A stretch of 64,000 bases of DNA from Pseudolysinimonas_A sp947085045 (GTDB taxonomy: Bacteria; Actinomycetota; Actinomycetes; Actinomycetales; Microbacteriaceae): positions 186,001 through 250,000 of the forward strand of contig CAMTUU010000001.1 in NCBI GenBank assembly GCA_947085045.1, in the 5' to 3' direction. Below the pieces are notes generated by a model. That model made no database searches. It saw nothing but the letters and a program-made list of their open reading frames with translations, and was not told the origin of the DNA. The position numbers and the translations under genes are program-made. Positions 58,974-64,000 of this stretch are shown here, piece after piece (positions within the stretch are counted from its first letter, which is position 1; each line of letters begins with the position of its first letter).

Positions 58974-61882
58974 TGGAGCAACGGGCGATGCTCGTCTATG
59001 ACGAGGAGAAGGACATCGACGGCAAGGTGCGCCGTGTTCTGAATCCCGTCGAGACCACCGCCGCGCAGGAGAAGGCCGACGCCCTGCAGGAGCGGTTCAG
59101 CGAGTGGGTGTGGGAAGACCCGGCCCGCGCGCAGGCACTCGTAGACGAGTACAACCGACGCTTCAACTCCATCGTGCTCCGCGACTACACCGACGCCGGT
59201 GCCTACCTCTCGCTGCCGGGACTCGCGGCGAACTTCGAGCCGCGCACGCATCAGCGTGCTGCCGTCGCACGCATGGTCGCCGAGCCCGCCGCGGGGCTGT
59301 TCCACGAGGTCGGCGCAGGCAAGACCGCAGAAATGATCATGGGCGCGATGGAGATGCGCCGAATGGGGCTGATCGGGAAGCCCGTCGTCGTGGTGCCGAA
59401 CCACATGCTGGAACAGTTCGGCCGCGAGTGGCTCCAGATCTACCCGCGTGCCCGCGTGCTGGCGGCGTCCAGCCTCGACCTCACCGCCGACAAGCGGCGG
59501 CTGTTCGTCGCCCGCGCTGCGGCGAACGAGTGGGACGCGATCATCGTCACCCAGGGCGCGTTCGCCAAGATCCCGCTGCGCGCCGAGACGCAGGCGCAGT
59601 ACATCCGCGGGCAGGTGGACGACGTGCGTCAAGTCCTGGACGACGCGACTGGCGAGCAGCGGATGAGCGTCAAGCGCATCCAACGGAAGCTCCTGGCAAT
59701 GGAGAACAAGCTCAAGGATCGCCTGGACTCCGACCGTGACCGTGGCGTCTGCTTCGAGGACACCGGCATCGACTACCTCATCGTCGACGAGATGCACATG
59801 TACAAGAATCTCGCAACGGAGTCGAACATCCGCGACGCCGCCATCGAGGGCTCGGATCGCGCAAGCGACCTGCACATGAAGCTCGAATACCTCCGCTCGA
59901 CCGGACGTGAGCGAGTAGCAACCGGGGCGACTGCGACACCCATCTCGAACTCGATCACCGAGACCTACGTGATGCAGCGATACCTGCGGCCCGACGTGCT
60001 GGAGGCAGCGGGAGTCGGTTCGTTCGATGCGTGGGCGGCGACCTTCGGCGAGCTGGTCACGCAGATGGAGATCTCGCCGACGGGCAGCACGTTCCGAATG
60101 AAGACCCGGTTCGCCCGGTTCCAGAATGGGCAAGAGCTACTGCGGATGTGGTCGGTGTTCGCCGACGTGAAGACCGCCGAAGACCTCGATCTGCCCGTGC
60201 CCGCGCTCGTGCAGCGCGACGATGGCAGCCGCGCTCCCTCCACCGTGCCGGTGCAGCCGACCGTCGAGTTGGAGCACTACGTCGCATCCCTCGCCGAGCG
60301 CGCCGAGAAGGTCGCCACCCGCCAGGTGCGGCCCGACGAGGACAACATGCTCCTGATCGCCACCGACGGCCGCAAGGCGGCGCTGGACATCCGCATGGTC
60401 GTCTCCCGCGACCCGTCGGGACCGAGCAAGGTCGACGTCGCCGCCGACGCGATCCACCGCATCTGGGAACGCACCCGCAACCACGAGTACCTCGACACAC
60501 TGACCGGGCAGCCCTCCGCCGTGCGCGGCTCGCTCCAGCTCGTGTTCAGCGACATCGGCACCCCGAACGAGGACAGGTGGAACGCCTACGACGAGCTAAG
60601 GCAGCAGCTCGTGCAGCGCGGCATGCCTGCCGAACGAGTGAGGTACATGCACGAGGCGAAGACGGACGTGGAGAAGGCCCGCCTGTTCGCAGCGGCCCGT
60701 GCCGGCCACGTCGCGGTGCTCATCGGCTCGACAGAGAAGATGGGCGTCGGTACCAACGTCCAGGCCCGCGCCATCGCGCTGCATCACCTGGACTGCCCCT
60801 GGCGGCCCTCCGACATCGCACAGCGCGACGGGCGCATCCTGCGGCAGGGCAACCAGAACGAGGAAGTGGCGATCGTCCGCTACGTCACCGAGCGATCCTT
60901 CGACTCCTACATGTGGCAGACCGTCGAACGGAAAGCCGCATCGTTCGCGCAGCTCCTTCGCGGCAAGATCAACTCCCGCGAGATCGAGGAGATCGACACC
61001 TCCGCGCTGTCCGCAGCCGAGGCCAAGGCCATCGCCTCCGGCAACCCGCTCCTGCTGGAGCACTCCGTCATCCTGAACGAGGTCAACAGGCTGCGACGGC
61101 TCCAGCGCGCGCACGAGCGCAACGAGGACATGCTCTTCCACACCGGCAACCGCGCCCGGTCGAGCGCCGAGCGCGCCGCTGCGGACATCCGCGGACTGGA
61201 AGCCGCGGCCCCGCGCGTGATCGACACCAGCGGCGACAACTTCCGCATCACGCTCGGCACGCGCAACTACGAGTCCCGCTCCGAGGCCGCCCATGCGCTT
61301 GCAGCGTGGATAAGCGAGTCCGGAATGAAGTGGCTCCCCAGGTACGGGCACCGCGACTTCGGGATCATCGGCCGCATCTCCGGATTCGACATCCACGTCG
61401 AGTCCCGCTCCGGGCTCACCGCACTCGACGTGGTGGTTTCGCTACCAGAGGTGCCCCGCTCCGGGTTCAGCATGACGAAGGAGTCGTTCGTGGAAGCCGG
61501 GCTCGGGCTCGTCCAGCGCATCGAGAACCGCGTCAGCGGCATTCCTTCCCTCCTCGACCAGGCGCGCGAAGACTTGGAGGAAGCCGAGCAGACCTTTGCT
61601 GACACCCAGCAGCGTCTCGGCCAGCCGTTCCGTCACGCCCAAGCGCTCGCGGACGCCGAAGTAGACCTTGCCCGCGTCGAAACCCAGCTCGCCGCGATGC
61701 AGGACGAGCCAAGCGCCGACCTCGAAGCGTCCGAGTCGGATCGCGTCGAGCTGACCATCGAGGCCGTGCGCTCTTACGAGCCGAACCTGGGATCGCGGAA
61801 GGGCGCGAACCGCGAGTCCGCAGACTCGTTCGCCCCGGCTACGCCTCCTGCCGCACCGTCGAGCAACGCGCCGCGGCTGTAG
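58724..61882 (+). CDS. Helicase half (SNF2/DEAD-type) of the methylase-helicase
   Basis: 1052 residues from GTG 58724, though the true frame begins a little earlier (DPTFQVNVDALAEVLPQ reads from about 58,695). Superfamily 2 motifs: FHEVGAGKTAEMIM (motif I), YLIVDEMHMYKN (II), VATGATATPISN (III), and the C-terminal RILRQGNQNEEVAIVRYVTERSFDSYMWQT (V-VI). Residues 830-1052 are a coiled-coil/unknown tail. Together with the preceding half it forms the large protein found next to conjugation genes, perhaps protecting incoming DNA. Confidence 0.85.
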   Translation: MDALAEVLPQPLGIQDVHAKLGAVWISADVHEQFLQTILRATDIRVENPLPGMWEIRGGRQGLPSTSEWGTPRRPAPDIAQAVMEQRAMLVYDEEKDIDGKVRRVLNPVETTAAQEKADALQERFSEWVWEDPARAQALVDEYNRRFNSIVLRDYTDAGAYLSLPGLAANFEPRTHQRAAVARMVAEPAAGLFHEVGAGKTAEMIMGAMEMRRMGLIGKPVVVVPNHMLEQFGREWLQIYPRARVLAASSLDLTADKRRLFVARAAANEWDAIIVTQGAFAKIPLRAETQAQYIRGQVDDVRQVLDDATGEQRMSVKRIQRKLLAMENKLKDRLDSDRDRGVCFEDTGIDYLIVDEMHMYKNLATESNIRDAAIEGSDRASDLHMKLEYLRSTGRERVATGATATPISNSITETYVMQRYLRPDVLEAAGVGSFDAWAATFGELVTQMEISPTGSTFRMKTRFARFQNGQELLRMWSVFADVKTAEDLDLPVPALVQRDDGSRAPSTVPVQPTVELEHYVASLAERAEKVATRQVRPDEDNMLLIATDGRKAALDIRMVVSRDPSGPSKVDVAADAIHRIWERTRNHEYLDTLTGQPSAVRGSLQLVFSDIGTPNEDRWNAYDELRQQLVQRGMPAERVRYMHEAKTDVEKARLFAAARAGHVAVLIGSTEKMGVGTNVQARAIALHHLDCPWRPSDIAQRDGRILRQGNQNEEVAIVRYVTERSFDSYMWQTVERKAASFAQLLRGKINSREIEEIDTSALSAAEAKAIASGNPLLLEHSVILNEVNRLRRLQRAHERNEDMLFHTGNRARSSAERAAADIRGLEAAAPRVIDTSGDNFRITLGTRNYESRSEAAHALAAWISESGMKWLPRYGHRDFGIIGRISGFDIHVESRSGLTALDVVVSLPEVPRSGFSMTKESFVEAGLGLVQRIENRVSGIPSLLDQAREDLEEAEQTFADTQQRLGQPFRHAQALADAEVDLARVETQLAAMQDEPSADLEASESDRVELTIEAVRSYEPNLGSRKGANRESADSFAPATPPAAPSSNAPRL

Positions 61883-61883
61883 A

Positions 61884-62528
61884 TCAGGAGCACTCCGGGC
61901 CGAGCCCTTCGATGATGGTGGACGGATCGGCGATGATCCGCTCGCAGCGCAGGCACCGCGAGCCGCGGAAGATCACCGCGGGCTCGCGGTGCGTGCCCTT
62001 GTCGGGAGCGATGTCGTGGAGGTCGGCGTGCGCGGCGAACAGGCGCGGGTGGTTCCTGGCGATGGCGGCGTGGAACTGCGCGGGCGTGGTGGGCGGGCTC
62101 ACCTGGAGTTCTACGAATCGCCGGACGACCATGCTGTACGCCTCGCGGGTCAGCCGGTCGGCCAGGAACAGATCGGGGTTGACCGCTGAGATGCCGACGC
62201 TGGTGAGGTCATCCACCGCGTAGTCGTTCACGTCCTCGGTGATGAGGAACCGCGCTCCGGCCGCATCGGCGTCAGCGAGGATCTGGCGATCCGTGGGCTT
62301 GGTGCCCTCGAATCGTCCGGCCACGTCTCCTGTCGGCGTGAGGTCGCCGCCGTAACGTCTTCGCACCTCCGCTGGCAGGATGGCCCGCGGACGCATATGA
62401 CGTGCCGCCTCTGCCTCGGCCGCCGCACTCCAGCCGACGGTGAAGCCGCTGCGGGCTGCGCCGCGCATCAGGATCGTTCGGGTGACGGGCTTGGCGAGGA
62501 TGTTCGCGTCGAGGAAGACGAAGGTCAC
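61884..62528 (-). CDS. PIN-domain protein with C-terminal zinc-ribbon
   Basis: 214 residues from GTG 62528; an ATG at 62564 is also in frame. PIN signature: VTFVFLDANILAKPVTRTIL at the start, then GTKPTDRQILADADAAGARFLITEDVNDY with the second acidic cluster. The C-terminus SRCLRCERIIADPSTIIEGLGPECS is a Cys4-like ribbon. PIN domains are RNases of VapC-type toxins. The preceding gene ends one base before this start, so the two form a coupled pair. Confidence 0.72.
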   Translation of the reverse strand: MTFVFLDANILAKPVTRTILMRGAARSGFTVGWSAAAEAEAARHMRPRAILPAEVRRRYGGDLTPTGDVAGRFEGTKPTDRQILADADAAGARFLITEDVNDYAVDDLTSVGISAVNPDLFLADRLTREAYSMVVRRFVELQVSPPTTPAQFHAAIARNHPRLFAAHADLHDIAPDKGTHREPAVIFRGSRCLRCERIIADPSTIIEGLGPECS

Positions 62529-62529
62529 A

Positions 62530-62901
62530 TCATCGGGTGCCGAAGAGGTCTTCCCGGATGTCATCGCGCACCATCTCGATCACGTCGTCCATCGACTGCT
62601 CCCACCAGCGGATGTACTCGTCGAACGGGATGCGGTTGCGGTTGCCGACCTTGACGGCGCGGATCTCCCCCGCCTTGATCTTGCGGGAGATGGTCGAGCG
62701 CGACATCCCGGCCAACGTAGCGATCTGCTCGGGCGTGAGCATTCGCTGCTTCGCGGTCAGCGTGACCGTCTCCCCTTCGGAGGCCGCACGCTGCACATAG
62801 TCGGCGACCTTCTCCAGCCAGGCCGGAAGCGCCGACGCGTCGCGTGCGTCGGCGCGCACGTCCTCGGGATCGATCGTCAGGGCTGCCAGCGTCATACTCA
62901 C
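62530..62901 (-). CDS. HTH/excisionase-type DNA-binding protein, likely antitoxin partner of the PIN protein
   Basis: 123 residues from GTG 62901 (ATG 62895 is in frame). The C-terminal half is a MerR/excisionase-type HTH: MLTPEQIATLAGMSRSTISRKIKAGEIRAVKVGNRNRIPFDEYIRWWEQ. The N-terminus is helical (ALPAWLEKVADYVQRAASEGE). It lies between the integrase and the PIN gene, so it could be an antitoxin/autorepressor, an excisionase or both. Confidence 0.72.
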   Translation of the reverse strand: MSMTLAALTIDPEDVRADARDASALPAWLEKVADYVQRAASEGETVTLTAKQRMLTPEQIATLAGMSRSTISRKIKAGEIRAVKVGNRNRIPFDEYIRWWEQSMDDVIEMVRDDIREDLFGTR

Positions 62902-62982
62902 ATCGTACCTTCCCTTGCACAGTCAGCCAAGCGTATCTGTGCATCACCGCGTATTCGTCGGCGGCCATCCGTTGTGTCTCCG

Positions 62983-64000
62983 TCACTGGTCATCCGTCGT
63001 GCGCGGCGCGAGCGATTCGAGAATGTCGGCGGTAACAGGGTTCACGAGTTCGTCGGGTTCTATGTAGTGCTGGATGGTGATCCTCGGCGAAGTGTGTCCG
63101 AGCATCTCCGCCGCGAGATCAGGGCCGCTTGCGCGATCCAGCGTCGTCGCGACCGTCCTTCGGAAGGCGTGCGGTGTCACTCCGGTCATTCCGACCGCTT
63201 CAAGGATCGCCCGCAGACGACGGCGGACATTGTTCGTCGTGAGCGGTGTGTGGTTGCGGCTGAAGAAGATCAGATGCTCGCGGTCCTCCTGCGCAATCGC
63301 TGCGAGCCGTGCGCGCAGGGCCTCAGCCGTGAAGCTCGGAACCGAGACGACCCTGGTCGATTTCGCGGTCTTCGGGTGGTCCTGCCGCGCGGTCGGCTTG
63401 CCGCTCGCGGAGACGATCGTTCCACAAATGCGCACCGTCGTCGGCACCACGGTCACGTCGACATCACATTTGCGGATCGCCAGCACCTCGCCGATTCGCG
63501 CTGACGTGCCCAGCATGACCTCGATGATCTGTTCCAGCTGACCGTCCGGGGGCGGGCCGGGGTTCCCCGGATGCCGCCTCCAGGTCCGCACTGCCTCACG
63601 AATCGACTCGACCTGCTCAAAGGTGAGGGCCATCGCGTGAGACTGCGGCTTGCGCAGCGGAGCGATGTCGCGCACCGGGTTCGCCCGCATCGCGTCGTAC
63701 CTCACGGCGAGACCGAAGGCGAGGCTCAGGACCGTCCGTGCCTGCTTGGCGGTGCTGTAGCTCTTGGTCGACTTGAGGGTCTTGATGAACTGGTCGACCT
63801 TGCGAACCGTAATCTCCCGCAAGGCATAGTGCTCGAACGCGGGCATCACCAGTGCACGCATGTTTCGCTCGTACAGCTCCCGAGTACGCGGCCCCACCGA
63901 ACCCTCCAGGTCGAGGTCGGCGAGCCACATCGAGACGAGCTCCCCGAACGAGCTGTCCGCAGTCAGCTCCTCCTGTCCGACGCTCGCAGTCGCCCGGACA
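62983..64000 (-). CDS. int: Tyrosine recombinase (integrase), 5' end outside window
   Basis: The open frame runs off the right edge: upstream of an internal ATG at 63930 it stays open to 64,000, so the N-terminus is incomplete. Seen: an arm-binding/core-binding region (SVGPRTRELYERNMRALVMPAFEHYALREITVRKVDQFIKTL) and the catalytic domain with Arg in TSARIGEVLAIRKCD, HAFRR, and LGHTSPRITIQHYIEP (His and nucleophile Tyr). It integrates and excises the ICE; given the tRNA-fMet fragment at 7,830, the target is likely that tRNA. The far attachment site lies beyond 64,000. Confidence 0.92.
   Translation of the reverse strand, partial: VRATASVGQEELTADSSFGELVSMWLADLDLEGSVGPRTRELYERNMRALVMPAFEHYALREITVRKVDQFIKTLKSTKSYSTAKQARTVLSLAFGLAVRYDAMRANPVRDIAPLRKPQSHAMALTFEQVESIREAVRTWRRHPGNPGPPPDGQLEQIIEVMLGTSARIGEVLAIRKCDVDVTVVPTTVRICGTIVSASGKPTARQDHPKTAKSTRVVSVPSFTAEALRARLAAIAQEDREHLIFFSRNHTPLTTNNVRRRLRAILEAVGMTGVTPHAFRRTVATTLDRASGPDLAAEMLGHTSPRITIQHYIEPDELVNPVTADILESLAPRTTDDQ

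Larger units (their letters stand above)
7830..64000. mobile_element. Integrative and conjugative element (ICE), left end in window, right end outside
   Basis: The segment starts at a tRNA-fMet fragment and ends with a tyrosine integrase cut by the window edge. Inside are a MobF relaxase, TraG/VirD4 coupling protein, VirB4-, VirB6- and VirB8-like proteins, SLT-M23 wall hydrolase, SSB-like protein, prim-pol, ParB-like protein, DUF2637-HTH protein and methylase-helicase: a full conjugative set of the actinobacterial T4SS type. Cargo is copper resistance plus phosphoketolase metabolism (13.8-32.6 kb), an ImmA/XRE control operon and probable defence modules. At least 56 kb long. Autonomy is inferred from gene content, not observed. 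Confidence 0.8.

Noticed and set aside
1..64000. CRISPR arrays, rRNA and complete tRNA genes
   Set aside because: No regularly spaced repeats, rRNA-like sequence or full cloverleaf were found; only the 35-base tRNA-fMet fragment.

Overview
The window is high-GC DNA from an actinobacterium. Very dense GC-rich coding, many GTG starts, 4-base start/stop overlaps, an actinobacterial-type CsoR and DUF6153, DUF2637 and DUF4913-like proteins suggest Microbacteriaceae, perhaps Microbacterium; the genus is an inference. It has two parts: a short chromosomal segment (1-7,830) and a very large integrative and conjugative element (ICE) that runs from about 7,830 past the right edge.

Positions 1-7,735 hold a minus-strand operon for aromatic precursor catabolism. 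In order of transcription it encodes a TetR regulator, type II 3-dehydroquinate dehydratase, a quinate/shikimate-type dehydrogenase, a QsuB-type 3-dehydroshikimate dehydratase, a lipoprotein binding protein, an RbsA-like ATPase, an RbsC-like permease and a cyclase-family protein cut by the left edge. The likely route is uptake of a quinate- or shikimate-like compound and conversion to protocatechuate.

At 7,778-7,864 lie a terminator and an orphan 3' half of the initiator tRNA-fMet. Foreign-looking DNA begins directly after it, and the tyrosine integrase is at the opposite end (62,983 to beyond 64,000), so 7,830-7,864 is the probable left attachment site. The left arm carries a small membrane protein, a winged-helix regulator, a divergent small protein and a MobF relaxase-helicase (9,819-13,364), followed by a transposase remnant.

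The cargo (13.8-32.6 kb) is a copper module joined to carbon metabolism. It has CsoR, an HMA chaperone, a CopA-type ATPase, a PD-(D/E)xK-like protein, two DUF6153 proteins, a DUF305 lipoprotein, a Tat multicopper oxidase and a second P1B ATPase with an unusual CPD motif and a His/Met-rich linker. The last of these continues, with tiny gaps or overlaps, into phosphoketolase, an archaeal-type (type II) GAPDH, an EamA transporter and a butanediol-dehydrogenase-like enzyme. Acetate kinase sits at the other end of the cargo. Together this resembles a mobile phosphoketolase-acetate kinase bypass with a replacement GAPDH, tied to copper stress. This is the most interesting system in the window.

Positions 32.6-38 kb hold decayed small genes, a GIY-YIG protein, a wHTH regulator and a tightly coupled operon of ImmA/IrrE peptidase, membrane protein, alpha/beta hydrolase and XRE regulator, with a perfect palindrome upstream. 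This resembles ImmR/ImmA control of ICEs.

Positions 38-62 kb are the conjugation and replication core: prim-pol, DUF2637-HTH, ParB-like, VirB8-like, SLT-M23 hydrolase, two DUF6112-like proteins, VirB6-like, SCO6880-like, VirB4-like and TraG/VirD4 proteins, SSB-like, DUF4913-like and a giant methylase-helicase split by a frameshift. A nucleotidyltransferase plus partner pair (44.5-46 kb) is inserted between two transfer genes, and an HTH/PIN pair lies beside the integrase; both look like defence or maintenance modules.
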